NCBI RefSeq assembly: GCF_007692705.1
Contig: NZ_REBN01000128.1
Span: 17,848-81,847 of the forward strand
Direction of reading: 5' to 3'
Source: Mongoliibacter sp.
Lineage (GTDB): Bacteria > Bacteroidota > Bacteroidia > Cytophagales > Cyclobacteriaceae
Length of the DNA: 64,000 nt
Positions 54,365 to 63,398 of the stretch are shown here, piece after piece. Position 1 is the first letter of the stretch. Each line of letters begins with the position of its first letter. A model generated the notes under the pieces. The model worked only from the letters and a program-made list of their open reading frames with translations. It was not told the origin of the DNA and did not search any database. The translations under genes were made by a program, and so were the position numbers.

Positions 54365-56854
54365 TTAATTCACAAGATTTTCTGAATTACTTTCTTTGGG
54401 GAAAGTGAATTGCATAGCATTTTCAACCTTAGATTTAAGCAAAGCTATATCCAATACCTCTTCGACCTTGTCTACAAAATGGAAGTTCACTCCTTTCAAG
54501 TATTCTTCATCGATTTCTTCAATATCCCTTTTATTTCGCTCACAAAGGATGATTTCTTTGATACCAGAACGCTTAGCTGCAAGGATTTTCTCCTTGATAC
54601 CACCCACAGGCATTACTTTACCTCTAAGTGTGATTTCGCCGGTCATGGCAATTTTTGATTTCACTTTCCTTTGGGTAAAAAGCGAAGCCATGGCGGTCAG
54701 CATAGTGATTCCAGCCGAAGGACCGTCCTTGGGAACTGCTCCTGCAGGGACGTGTACGTGCAGGTCATAGTAGTCAAAAACCCTATAATCTATACCCAAT
54801 TGATCTGATTTTGACTTGAGATACGAAAGTGCAGTCACTGCTGACTCTTTCATCACATCTCCCAGCTGACCAGAAAGCGTCAATTTACCTTTACCCCTAC
54901 TCATAGATGTCTCTATAAATAAGATCTCTCCGCCCACAGATGTCCAGGCCAAGCCGGTAACCACTCCTGCCACACTGTTGTCCTGATATATTTCCTTATC
55001 AAAAATCTCGCTTCCAAGTATTTTCCTTACCGTTTGTGCTGTAATCTTTTTACTGTACTCCTCCTCCATTGCTATGGACTTGGCAATATTTCTAATGACC
55101 TTACCTATAACCCTCTCCAAGCTCCTGACACCGGATTCCCTGGTATAATGTTCTATGATTTTCACCAAAGCAGCTTTATCAAAAACGATATCTTTAGCCT
55201 TCAATCCATGTTCTTTTCTTTGCTTTGGAACCAGGTGTTTTTTGGCTATTTCAAGCTTCTCTTCCATGGTATATCCAGTCACTTCAATGATTTCCATCCT
55301 ATCCCTTAAAGCTGGCTGAATGGAGTCCAATGAATTGGCAGTAGCAATGAACAATACTTTAGAAAGATCATATTCTACCTCTAGGTAATTGTCGGTGAAA
55401 GTACTGTTTTGTTCAGGGTCCAATACTTCCAAAAATGCAGAAGACGGGTCTCCTCTAAAATCAGAGCTCAACTTATCGATTTCGTCAAGAACGTAAACAG
55501 GATTAGAGGTCTTGATCTTTTTCATGTTCTGTATGATCTTGCCAGGCATAGCGCCCACATAGGTTTTCCTATGCCCACGGATTTCCGCTTCATCATGAAC
55601 CCCTCCAAGTGACATTCTCACATACTTTCTACCCAAAGCTTTGGCTATGGATTTTCCAAGGGAAGTTTTACCCACCCCAGGAGGGCCATATAGGCAAAGA
55701 ATGGGACCTTTAAGGTCATTCTTGAGTTTTAGCACAGCCAGGTATTCTATAATTCGCTCTTTGACTTTCTCTAATCCATGGTGATCTTTATCCAAAATCA
55801 CTTTGGCTCTTTTCAAATCAAAATTGTCTTTGGTTAGCTCATTCCATGGAAGATCAACCAATGTCTCGGCATAGTTGAGTGCAATGGGATACTCCGCCGC
55901 GGATGGGTTGATCCTTAGAATTTTATCCAGTTCTTTGTTAAAATGCTTAGATACCTCTGCCGGCCAGTTCTTCTTCAAGCCTTTGGCGCGTAACTCTTCA
56001 ACTTCTTTTTCTGGGCCTTCTTCACCAAGTTCGGTTTGAAGCACTTTCATCTGCTGCCTGAGGAAATAATCCCTTTGCTGCTGATCAATATCAGTATGTA
56101 CTTTTTTCTGGATTTCAGATTTCAATTCCAACATCTGTATATCCTTCATCATAAATTCCAGCAATAGCGTAGCACGCTCTACTCCGTCATTGATTTCAAG
56201 GAGTTTCTGCTTCGCTTCTACTGGGGCATTGATGTTGGAGGATAGGAAATGGGTCAGAAATGGCGTGCTGTCAATATTATCAAGGGCTACCTGTGCTTCC
56301 CTGGGTATTTCGGGATTCAGAAGAAGGATTTTCGCTGCTGCATCTTTAAGAGACTCCTCTAGCGCCTTGATTTTTTTATTGTTTTTGGGAAAATTCTCTT
56401 CCAGGTAGTTCACCTTAGCCACAAAGTAGGGATCCTCACTAATAGCTTCTGCTATTTCGAATCTTTTTTTGCCCTGAATGATAATGGTAGTGTTTCCGTC
56501 AGGCAGTACAATCATCTTGATGATTTTGGCTACAGTACCCACATGATATATATCCTCCCAAGAAGGATCGTCATTCTGTGGATTTATCTGCGCGCAAACT
56601 CCTATCATTTTATCACCTTTCTGGGCTTTTTTGACAAGTCGGATCGAACGCTGTCTTCCCACAGTAATAGGGATTACCACACCCGGAAATAAAACAGTGT
56701 TTCTTACGGATAAAATAGGAATTTCATCTGCGAAATTTTCTACCTGATTGATCGAGTCCTCCTCGTCATCTGTGATGAGCTGAATAAGATCTCCCTCTCC
56801 TGCAAATTCCCCTACCATAAGTGATTGATATAAATGATTTTCAAAATTGTTCAT
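54365..56854 (-). CDS. lon: ATP-dependent protease Lon
   Basis: About 829 residues, starting at the Met of MNNFENHLYQ (56854), though the ORF extends 30 nt further up. LON substrate domain (IPILSVRNTVLFPGVVIPITVGR), coiled middle, AAA+ with Walker A GPPGVGKTSLG and sensor regions, and a Ser-Lys protease domain with catalytic Ser near 713 (KDGPSAGITM) and Lys in MPVGGIKEKILAAKR. Quality-control protease. It heads the operon lon-porQ-hslU, with 11 nt to porQ. Confidence 0.95.
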   Translation of the reverse strand: MNNFENHLYQSLMVGEFAGEGDLIQLITDDEEDSINQVENFADEIPILSVRNTVLFPGVVIPITVGRQRSIRLVKKAQKGDKMIGVCAQINPQNDDPSWEDIYHVGTVAKIIKMIVLPDGNTTIIIQGKKRFEIAEAISEDPYFVAKVNYLEENFPKNNKKIKALEESLKDAAAKILLLNPEIPREAQVALDNIDSTPFLTHFLSSNINAPVEAKQKLLEINDGVERATLLLEFMMKDIQMLELKSEIQKKVHTDIDQQQRDYFLRQQMKVLQTELGEEGPEKEVEELRAKGLKKNWPAEVSKHFNKELDKILRINPSAAEYPIALNYAETLVDLPWNELTKDNFDLKRAKVILDKDHHGLEKVKERIIEYLAVLKLKNDLKGPILCLYGPPGVGKTSLGKSIAKALGRKYVRMSLGGVHDEAEIRGHRKTYVGAMPGKIIQNMKKIKTSNPVYVLDEIDKLSSDFRGDPSSAFLEVLDPEQNSTFTDNYLEVEYDLSKVLFIATANSLDSIQPALRDRMEIIEVTGYTMEEKLEIAKKHLVPKQRKEHGLKAKDIVFDKAALVKIIEHYTRESGVRSLERVIGKVIRNIAKSIAMEEEYSKKITAQTVRKILGSEIFDKEIYQDNSVAGVVTGLAWTSVGGEILFIETSMSRGKGKLTLSGQLGDVMKESAVTALSYLKSKSDQLGIDYRVFDYYDLHVHVPAGAVPKDGPSAGITMLTAMASLFTQRKVKSKIAMTGEITLRGKVMPVGGIKEKILAAKRSGIKEIILCERNKRDIEEIDEEYLKGVNFHFVDKVEEVLDIALLKSKVENAMQFTFPKESNSENLVN

Positions 56855-56884
56855 ATAAAGACAATATGACAGTCTAGCTGTCAC

Positions 56885-57330
56885 AATTTATTAAAATAAA
56901 GAAGAACCCTCAAAATACGAAGGTTCTCCCTATAAATTCAATGTATATGCCACAATCTTAAAATGAACAAAATGGCAGACAGCATTTATCTTTTAAGAGC
57001 CCGATTGAGCATATTCCATTTACTATTTCGAATTTATAACGTGAAATTTTTTGGATTTGAATATTGAAAAAAGGATCAAATCCTGAATATAATATATACC
57101 TCATTATGAATATAAATCCTACCATCAATCCCTACACACTGCAAAGGGTGAAGCCCCTGATTGAGCGCATTCCCATCCACAAAAACTTGTGAGAGGTAGA
57201 TTAAAAATAATCCAAATCTATTCATAGTTCTCAGTAATAATGAAAGTCAGATAATAGTATAAAAAATATGGGTGAAGCCACCAAAGCCCACCCATATATA
57301 ATCATTTGATTTCAAATGAATTAATTTTAA
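56885..57330. other. Spacer upstream of lon and after rseP
   Basis: About 446 bp. It carries the rseP terminator at one end and, at 56901-56928, a weak AGAACC/GGTTCT dyad that may be part of the lon control region. A 28-codon frame at 57106-57192 is not supported. No other features seen. Confidence 0.45.
57261..57298 (-). terminator. Terminator after rseP
   Basis: Minus strand: ATATGGGTG, loop, CACCCATAT, then TTTTTT. The stem is 9 bp and lies 33 nt beyond the rseP stop. Confidence 0.8.
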
Positions 57331-58644
57331 TTATCCCGTGAAAATCTTCAATATATCATTCCCAATTGCGAATACCATAAGTGCCAACAATAGGACCATT
57401 CCCACTTTTTGGGCATTTTCAAGGAACCTGTCTGAGGGTGCCTGACCGGAAATCATTTCGTAAAGCAGGAACATCACATGACCGCCATCAAGGGCTGGTA
57501 TTGGCAACAAGTTCATGAAGGCCAAGATCATGGAAATCAAACCTGTAATACTCCAGAATTTAACCCAATCCCAGCGGCTGCCGTAAATTTTCGCCATACC
57601 AATTGGGCCACTGACATTTTTGGCAGAAACTTCACCTGTAAACATTTTACCCAATGCTTTCGCATTGATTATGACAACTCCAAAAGCCCTTTCAGTCCCT
57701 TTTACCATGGATTCACCAATGGTGAATCGCTGGGTTACCAATTCTAGGTTTTGGTTTAGAAAACCAATAGTCCCGTCATCAGATACCGCAATAGTCTTCT
57801 CTATTTCTTGATTATCTCTTTGTACAAGAAATGAAGCCTCCTTTCCTTTAAAATCAGAAAGCGTCTTCTGCAATTCGTCAATGTAGCTTACCCTCTGGTC
57901 ATTGACTGCCAAAATTCTATCTCCAGATTGAAGGCCTGCATTCTCAGCAGGACTTTCAGGAGCTACTTCGTATATTTTAACAGGGTGTCTGATGTCAATA
58001 AACTGACCCATGCTCTGCTCGTCAGAAAAAGAATTGATGAACCCTCTTGGTATTTCCAACTGTAAGGTCTCATCTCCCCTTTGAACAGTGTAGTATCCAC
58101 CGCTGCTAAGCAGAGCTTCTCCTCCTGATAATTCTCCTAAGCTTTTGTAAGGTTCCCCATTGATATCAAGCACCTTGTCCCCATCTTGAAAACCGATCAT
58201 TTTGCCAATATCATAAGCAACAATACCATGCTCAACTACCTGATCTCTAGAATAGTAAGTTTCGCCTTTTTGATAAACCAGAACTACAAAGATGATTATC
58301 CCGGTGATGACATTGACGATAATTCCTCCTAACATCACGATCAAGCGCTGCCAAGCTGGTTTTGCCCTGAATTCATATGGTTGAGGTTCATTGGAAAGCT
58401 GTTCGGTATCCATGGATTCATCCACCATTCCGGTAATCTTGACAAATCCTCCCAAAGGGATTGCCCCAATGGAATATTCTGTTTCACCCCATTTGAAACC
58501 AGCAATCTTTGGTGGAAATCCAATTGAAAATTTTTCTACCCTCATGCCAAACATTTTGGCAGTGAGGAGGTGGCCAAGCTCATGTAAGCCGACCAAAATT
58601 GATAATCCCAGAAGAAGCTGGGCCACCATGATTAATGTATCCAT
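57331..58644 (-). CDS. rseP: RIP metalloprotease RseP (site-2 protease)
   Basis: A 437-residue intramembrane zinc protease: HELGH (H21, E22, H25) in the first transmembrane helix, two periplasmic PDZ-like domains (about 110-310), and the second-zinc-ligand helix MNLLPIPALDGGH. It cleaves anti-sigma factors or signal-peptide remnants in the membrane. Its start codon overlaps the dxr stop by one base (TAATG), so dxr-rseP are translationally coupled, a widespread order. Confidence 0.93.
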   Translation of the reverse strand: MDTLIMVAQLLLGLSILVGLHELGHLLTAKMFGMRVEKFSIGFPPKIAGFKWGETEYSIGAIPLGGFVKITGMVDESMDTEQLSNEPQPYEFRAKPAWQRLIVMLGGIIVNVITGIIIFVVLVYQKGETYYSRDQVVEHGIVAYDIGKMIGFQDGDKVLDINGEPYKSLGELSGGEALLSSGGYYTVQRGDETLQLEIPRGFINSFSDEQSMGQFIDIRHPVKIYEVAPESPAENAGLQSGDRILAVNDQRVSYIDELQKTLSDFKGKEASFLVQRDNQEIEKTIAVSDDGTIGFLNQNLELVTQRFTIGESMVKGTERAFGVVIINAKALGKMFTGEVSAKNVSGPIGMAKIYGSRWDWVKFWSITGLISMILAFMNLLPIPALDGGHVMFLLYEMISGQAPSDRFLENAQKVGMVLLLALMVFAIGNDILKIFTG

Positions 58645-59810
58645 TATACTTTACTCTTTATTAATTGCTGTGTAATAATTCTGGACTGTTTGTCAGTCTC
58701 TTTGTAATCGTCTAAAGACGGTTTTCTGATAAAGGTAGCTTTTTCAAGCGTTTCTCCTATCAGATCAGACATTTCCAGAAAGCCAACCTCGTCGTTCAAA
58801 AATGCTGCCACTGCGATTTCATTGGCTGCATTGAGAATACATGGGGCATTTCCTCCTTTTTCCAAAGCATAGTAAGCAAGCTTGAGATTCCTGAAGGTTT
58901 CTGAATCCGGTGCCTCAAAAGTAAGGTTCGGATATTTGGCAAAGTCAAATCTTGGAAAATCAGCTTTTAGTCTATCTGGGTAACTCAGGGCAAACTGAAT
59001 AGGAATACGCATATCTGGTAAACCAAGTTGTGCTTTGATCGATCCATCTTCAAATTGAACCAAAGAATGAATGATGGATTGGGGGTGAACAACTACCTCT
59101 ATTTGGTTTTTCTCAACACCAAATAGCCATTTAGCCTCTATCACTTCCAGACCTTTATTCATAAGAGATGCGGAGTCAATCGTAATCTTGGCACCCATGT
59201 CCCAGTTGGGGTGCTTTAGCGCCTGTTCTTTGGTAACACTTTCTAGAAAAGCCTTTGATTTTCCTCTGAAAGGGCCTCCTGAAGCCGTTAGGATAAGTTT
59301 TTCAATAGGATTATGAAACTCTCCTACAAGACACTGAAAAATAGCAGAATGTTCGGAATCCACCGGATAAATATTAACTCCTTTGGCCCTGGCCATACTG
59401 GTGATCAATTCCCCGGCCACTACAAGCGTTTCTTTATTTGCCAAAGCGATATGCTTGCCCGACTCAATCGCATGTATGGTTGGTAATAAACCAGAATAAC
59501 CTACAAGTGCAGTCAAGACCACATCAATAGTGTCCATCTCCACCACTTGAGCCAAGGCTTTTTGTCCAGCGTATACCTTGATGTCTAAGGGAGTCAAAGC
59601 ATCTTTGACTTTTTCGTAAAGAAGCTCATTGGCAATAACCACACAATTGGGCACAAATTCGAGCGCTTGCTGAATCAGTAAGTCTGCATTATTTTGGGCC
59701 GTGAGCACCTCTACTTCAAATTTATCCTTGTATGACCTGATCACTTCAAGGGTCTGGGTTCCGATGCTTCCCGTAGAGCCAAGGATGGCTACGTGTTTTT
59801 TTTCTGACAT
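58644..59810 (-). CDS. dxr: 1-deoxy-D-xylulose-5-phosphate reductoisomerase
   Basis: A 388-residue enzyme of the MEP pathway (isoprenoid precursors), reducing and rearranging DXP to MEP with NADPH. NADPH motif ILGSTGSIGTQTLEVI at the N-terminus, then LANKETLVVAGE, PVDSEHSAIFQCL and GGPFRGKS with the metal site, and MNKGLEVIEAKWLFG. Complete. Divergent from the DegP-like gene. Confidence 0.95.
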   Translation of the reverse strand: MSEKKHVAILGSTGSIGTQTLEVIRSYKDKFEVEVLTAQNNADLLIQQALEFVPNCVVIANELLYEKVKDALTPLDIKVYAGQKALAQVVEMDTIDVVLTALVGYSGLLPTIHAIESGKHIALANKETLVVAGELITSMARAKGVNIYPVDSEHSAIFQCLVGEFHNPIEKLILTASGGPFRGKSKAFLESVTKEQALKHPNWDMGAKITIDSASLMNKGLEVIEAKWLFGVEKNQIEVVVHPQSIIHSLVQFEDGSIKAQLGLPDMRIPIQFALSYPDRLKADFPRFDFAKYPNLTFEAPDSETFRNLKLAYYALEKGGNAPCILNAANEIAVAAFLNDEVGFLEMSDLIGETLEKATFIRKPSLDDYKETDKQSRIITQQLIKSKV

Positions 59811-59998
59811 GAAATCAATTTTGAATCAAAGACCAAATTTTGGTCGGTATTTTCAATCTGACAAAATTACAAGGTTCATGGAGTTTTCCTGCTTATTTTT
59901 CAGTCTTTTTGAAATAGGGTAGATTTGGTATATTAATAGTTGTTAAATCCCACCTTTTGGTAAGGTAAAAGTATTAACCCCAAACAGAACAATTCGTT

Positions 59999-61447
59999 AT
60001 GAAGTACATGTTGAAAAATCTAAAATTTGTGTTAGTAGCTTTTTGTGCAGGCCTTGCTGGAGCTTGGTCCTACCAGCAATTTGTTTCCGAAGAAGAAAAA
60101 CCTACCATTGACTGGTATCAGGCAGCGGAAGAAAAACCCAGGTACAATGTGAATTTTGAAAGCCCACAGCCAAACAGCCTCGAAAACCCTGTGTCCTTCG
60201 TAAGTGCTTCCGAAAAAAGCACTCCCTCTGTGGTTTTCATCAAAAACTTTTCAGGTACTGATCAAAGAAGATATAGCATTTTCGACTATTTCTTTGGCTC
60301 AGGACCTACTCAAAGGGTAAGTACAGGTTCCGGTGTTATAATCAGCCAAGATGGCTACATCATCACCAACAACCATGTGATTGATAGGGCGGAAACCATA
60401 GAGGTGGTCCATCAAAGAAGGACTTATCCTGCCAAACTCATAGGAACAGACAAAAACACAGATATAGCTGTTTTAAAAATAGAAGCCAACAACATGCCTG
60501 CAATCAAACAGGGAAGCAGTAGGGATTTAAGAATTGGAGAATGGGTATTGGCTGTAGGAAATCCATTTAATCTCACATCTACAGTCACCGCTGGGATTGT
60601 GTCGGCCAAGGAAAGACAAATCAATATCCTAGGTGGTGAGTTTCCTCTTGAATCATTTATCCAAACTGACGCTCCTATCAACCCAGGGAACTCCGGGGGT
60701 GCGTTGGTCAATATCAATGGTGAATTGGTTGGTATCAACACTGCCATACTTTCCAGAACCGGGTCCTACACGGGCTATGGCTTTGCTGTACCTGTAGATA
60801 TTGCCGTCAAAATTGCCAATGACCTTATTGAATATGGTGAAGTTCAAAAGGCTATTCCGGGTTTAGATGTAGTGGAGATAACACCTGAACTGGCCGAAGA
60901 AATGAAACTTGATGACCTTAATGGTGTCATCGTCACCCATGTCATTCGGAATGGAGCATCTGACAAGGCTGGATTACAGCGGAATGACGTCATAACCAGA
61001 ATAGAAGGAAGCACCATTACAGGAAAAGGAAGCTTCGAGGAAGCACTTTCTTACCACTATCCTGGAGATAAAATAAGTGTGGAATATACCAGAAACAATG
61101 AAAGAAAAAGAGCTTCTGTGACACTACAAAACTTAGAAGGTGGGACTGGCATTTTAAAAAGAGAGTTTTTCTCTTCAAGCATCCTTGGGGCAAGATTGGA
61201 AGCTGTTAATGCTATTGAAAGAGACCGGTTAGGAATCAACCACGGTATAAAAATCACAGGAATGACCAGAGGTTATTTGAGAGAATTAGGTTTGAACAAC
61301 GGGTTTATCATTACTCAAATTAACGGAGAGCCGGCTACCAATCCCGAAAGGGCTGGGAAATTCCTAGAGGACTTCAGTGGTAGACTCAGACTGGAAGGAG
61401 TTACACCGAATGGACAGACATTTATGCAATCATACAATATCAGGTAA
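59999..61447 (+). CDS. DegP/HtrA-family serine protease
   Basis: A 482-residue periplasmic protease with an N-terminal membrane anchor or signal (about 8-24), the trypsin-like catalytic triad H126 (ITNNHVID), D155 (NTDIAVL) and S232 (GNSGGAL), and two PDZ domains (about 285-375 and 390-480). Quality control of envelope proteins. A -7-like TAGATTTG lies at 59920-59927, but its -33 is unclear. It is divergent from dxr-rseP, whose product also handles envelope stress. Confidence 0.93.
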   Translation: MKYMLKNLKFVLVAFCAGLAGAWSYQQFVSEEEKPTIDWYQAAEEKPRYNVNFESPQPNSLENPVSFVSASEKSTPSVVFIKNFSGTDQRRYSIFDYFFGSGPTQRVSTGSGVIISQDGYIITNNHVIDRAETIEVVHQRRTYPAKLIGTDKNTDIAVLKIEANNMPAIKQGSSRDLRIGEWVLAVGNPFNLTSTVTAGIVSAKERQINILGGEFPLESFIQTDAPINPGNSGGALVNINGELVGINTAILSRTGSYTGYGFAVPVDIAVKIANDLIEYGEVQKAIPGLDVVEITPELAEEMKLDDLNGVIVTHVIRNGASDKAGLQRNDVITRIEGSTITGKGSFEEALSYHYPGDKISVEYTRNNERKRASVTLQNLEGGTGILKREFFSSSILGARLEAVNAIERDRLGINHGIKITGMTRGYLRELGLNNGFIITQINGEPATNPERAGKFLEDFSGRLRLEGVTPNGQTFMQSYNIR

Positions 61448-61520
61448 TTGAAATAGGAATTAAAAATCGAATTGTCTAAACCATCAAAAAATGGTAACTT
61501 AAAAAATAAATTAAAAACCA

Positions 61521-61934
61521 ATGAAAGCCCCTGAATTAACCTGCGAAAAGTGTTTTGAAGATTTCAAAGATTCTCTGGAAGAGCTGGGTCAACTGGTGAG
61601 TGAAAGTGAGAAACACCCTTTGACTGAATCCCACGAAAAAAGACTCATCCGCTCATTTGAGGATACTCACGAACTTGCGTTAAATACAATAGGTGAATTT
61701 TTCAAAAAACAGGGGCGTCCACCTTTCACCGGTTCCAGGGATGCCACTGTGGAAGCTTTCAATGAAGACCTGATTGATGATGGAAAGGGTTGGATGGACA
61801 TGATTATTGATCGGATCAAATATAACCCTTTATATCCCGAGGAATTTGACCATATTTTTCTTTCCAATATTAAAAAGAAATATTACCGCTTACTCCTTAA
61901 TTTTGAAAGGAAAATGAAAGAGAAAATCGATTGA
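61521..61934 (+). CDS. Orphan HI0074-like (HEPN/NTSB-type) protein
   Basis: A 137-residue all-helical protein resembling the nucleotidyltransferase-substrate-binding HI0074 family: EDTHELALNTIGEFFKKQG, SRDATVEAFNEDLIDDGKGWMDMIIDRI, ending FERKMKEKID. The usual partner minimal nucleotidyltransferase gene is absent, and the RNase-like R-x4-6-H signature (RNLTSH type) reads DRIKYNPLY here, so the His is missing. It follows the DegP-like gene by 73 nt and precedes a terminator. Confidence 0.7.
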   Translation: MKAPELTCEKCFEDFKDSLEELGQLVSESEKHPLTESHEKRLIRSFEDTHELALNTIGEFFKKQGRPPFTGSRDATVEAFNEDLIDDGKGWMDMIIDRIKYNPLYPEEFDHIFLSNIKKKYYRLLLNFERKMKEKID

Positions 61935-61959
61935 ACTTAATGAATATTGAAAAACACCT

Positions 61960-61998
61960 AAGCCAGCATGCTCCAAAAACATGCTGGCTTTTATTTTT
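61960..61998 (+). terminator. Terminator after the HI0074-like gene
   Basis: AAGCCAGCATG (61960-61970) with CATGCTGGCTT (61980-61990), followed by TTATTTTT. Perfect 11-bp stem. Confidence 0.85.
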
Positions 61999-62120
61999 CC
62001 AATATTTTATTTCGAATAAGAAAAAAATCAAAAAATATTCAGAGTCATTGTAGCGCATGAATGAAAGTTGACGTCTTGAGGTTGTTCTACAATTCTTCTT
62101 CTTTCTAAACTTTGCTGGCT

Positions 62121-63395
62121 ATGAAAACAATGCAAAAACCTCACATCAGATGGTCCTTGTGCTACTCCTTGGCAATTATGTTTTTCCTGACCCTGCCCTC
62201 CTGTCACGATGAAGTAAAAAGCAGCTACACTTTCAGGACAATGGTTCCGGTATTTTTGGATATGAATGCGGTAAGGGAAGCAGACATCATCATAGAACCT
62301 GCTAAACCTCTCGATAGCCCTGGGAAAATCTACATTTTTGAAGACTTCCTTTTTATCAATGAACCCCAGAAGGGCATACATATCCTGGACAATACTGATC
62401 CTTCTTCCCCAAGCAATGTGAACTTCATCAATATCCCAGGCAATGTAGACCTTGCTATCAACTCAAACTTTCTTTATGCCGACAGTTATGTAGATTTATT
62501 AGTTTTTGACATCAGCAACATCAGAAATATCAATTTGGTAGAAAGGGTAGAGGATGTATTTGAACACATGTACTCAGATATGAGCAGATCGACAATCCTG
62601 ACTTTTAAAGATACTGTGATGACTTCTGACTCAGAATTTATGTGGGGATGGCAGGGCAGACCGGGAATGTGGATGGCCATGGATGCAGCTGCTTCAACTA
62701 GAAATTCGGCCTCTCAAAGCTATGGACAAGGTGGATCCATGGCAAGGTTTACCTTACAGAGTAGCCATTTGTATGCTGTGGATGATTATAGCTTGAGGGT
62801 TTTTGATGTCCTAGAGGCTGATAATCCTAAACATCTTAAGAATATCAATCTGGGATGGGGAATCGAAACCATATTCCCTTTTCAGGAGAAACTGTTTATC
62901 GGATCCACCACAGGCATGTTTATCTATGATGCCAGTAATCCATCGGATCCACAGAGGATGTCAGTCTATGAGCACATTACCGCATGTGATCCTGTAGTTG
63001 TCAATGAAGAATTTGCATTCGTCACCTTAAGGTCAGGTCCGATGTGCCGGTTTGGAGTGGACGAACTCCATGTCCTGGACATTCAAAACCTCTACGCTCC
63101 AAAACTGGTCAAGGCCTATCCTATGCTCAATCCCCATGGGCTTTCTCTTTTTGAAAACTATCTTTATCTGGCAGAAGGAAAACATGGACTCAAAAGCTTC
63201 AATGTATCTGATGTCAGGGCCATTGATGCCAATCAGTTGGAATTTTTGAAAAATATGAAATCCGTAGATATCATTGCGGGACCCAAATCCCTGATTGTAA
63301 TAGGTGCAGATGGAGTCTGTCAGTTTGATTACAGTAATCCTGCCCAGCTTAATAAACTGAGCTGTGTACAAGTCAAGAATCCAGTTATCGTGTAA
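62121..63395 (+). CDS. LVIVD-repeat lipoprotein
   Basis: A protein of about 424 residues with a lipoprotein signal (lipobox LPSC near 28). It is built of LVIVD-type propeller repeats: GKIYIFEDFLFINEPQKGIHILDNTDPSSP, DLLVFDISNI, LRVFDVLEADNPK and MFIYDASNPSDP. Such propellers occur on bacterial cell surfaces. Start taken as the ATG at 62121 (the TTG at 62112 is possible). The next gene begins 3 nt after its stop, so both are one operon. Confidence 0.88.
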   Translation: MKTMQKPHIRWSLCYSLAIMFFLTLPSCHDEVKSSYTFRTMVPVFLDMNAVREADIIIEPAKPLDSPGKIYIFEDFLFINEPQKGIHILDNTDPSSPSNVNFINIPGNVDLAINSNFLYADSYVDLLVFDISNIRNINLVERVEDVFEHMYSDMSRSTILTFKDTVMTSDSEFMWGWQGRPGMWMAMDAAASTRNSASQSYGQGGSMARFTLQSSHLYAVDDYSLRVFDVLEADNPKHLKNINLGWGIETIFPFQEKLFIGSTTGMFIYDASNPSDPQRMSVYEHITACDPVVVNEEFAFVTLRSGPMCRFGVDELHVLDIQNLYAPKLVKAYPMLNPHGLSLFENYLYLAEGKHGLKSFNVSDVRAIDANQLEFLKNMKSVDIIAGPKSLIVIGADGVCQFDYSNPAQLNKLSCVQVKNPVIV

Positions 63396-63398
63396 ATC

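Noticed and set aside
57106..57192. A 28-codon frame with a plausible start, MNINPTINPYTLQRV...
   Set aside because: Too short, no promoter or ribosome site; the spacer also has a diverged direct repeat (AGCCC..GATTGAGC..ATTCC at about 57000 and 57150) that explains the coding-like look.
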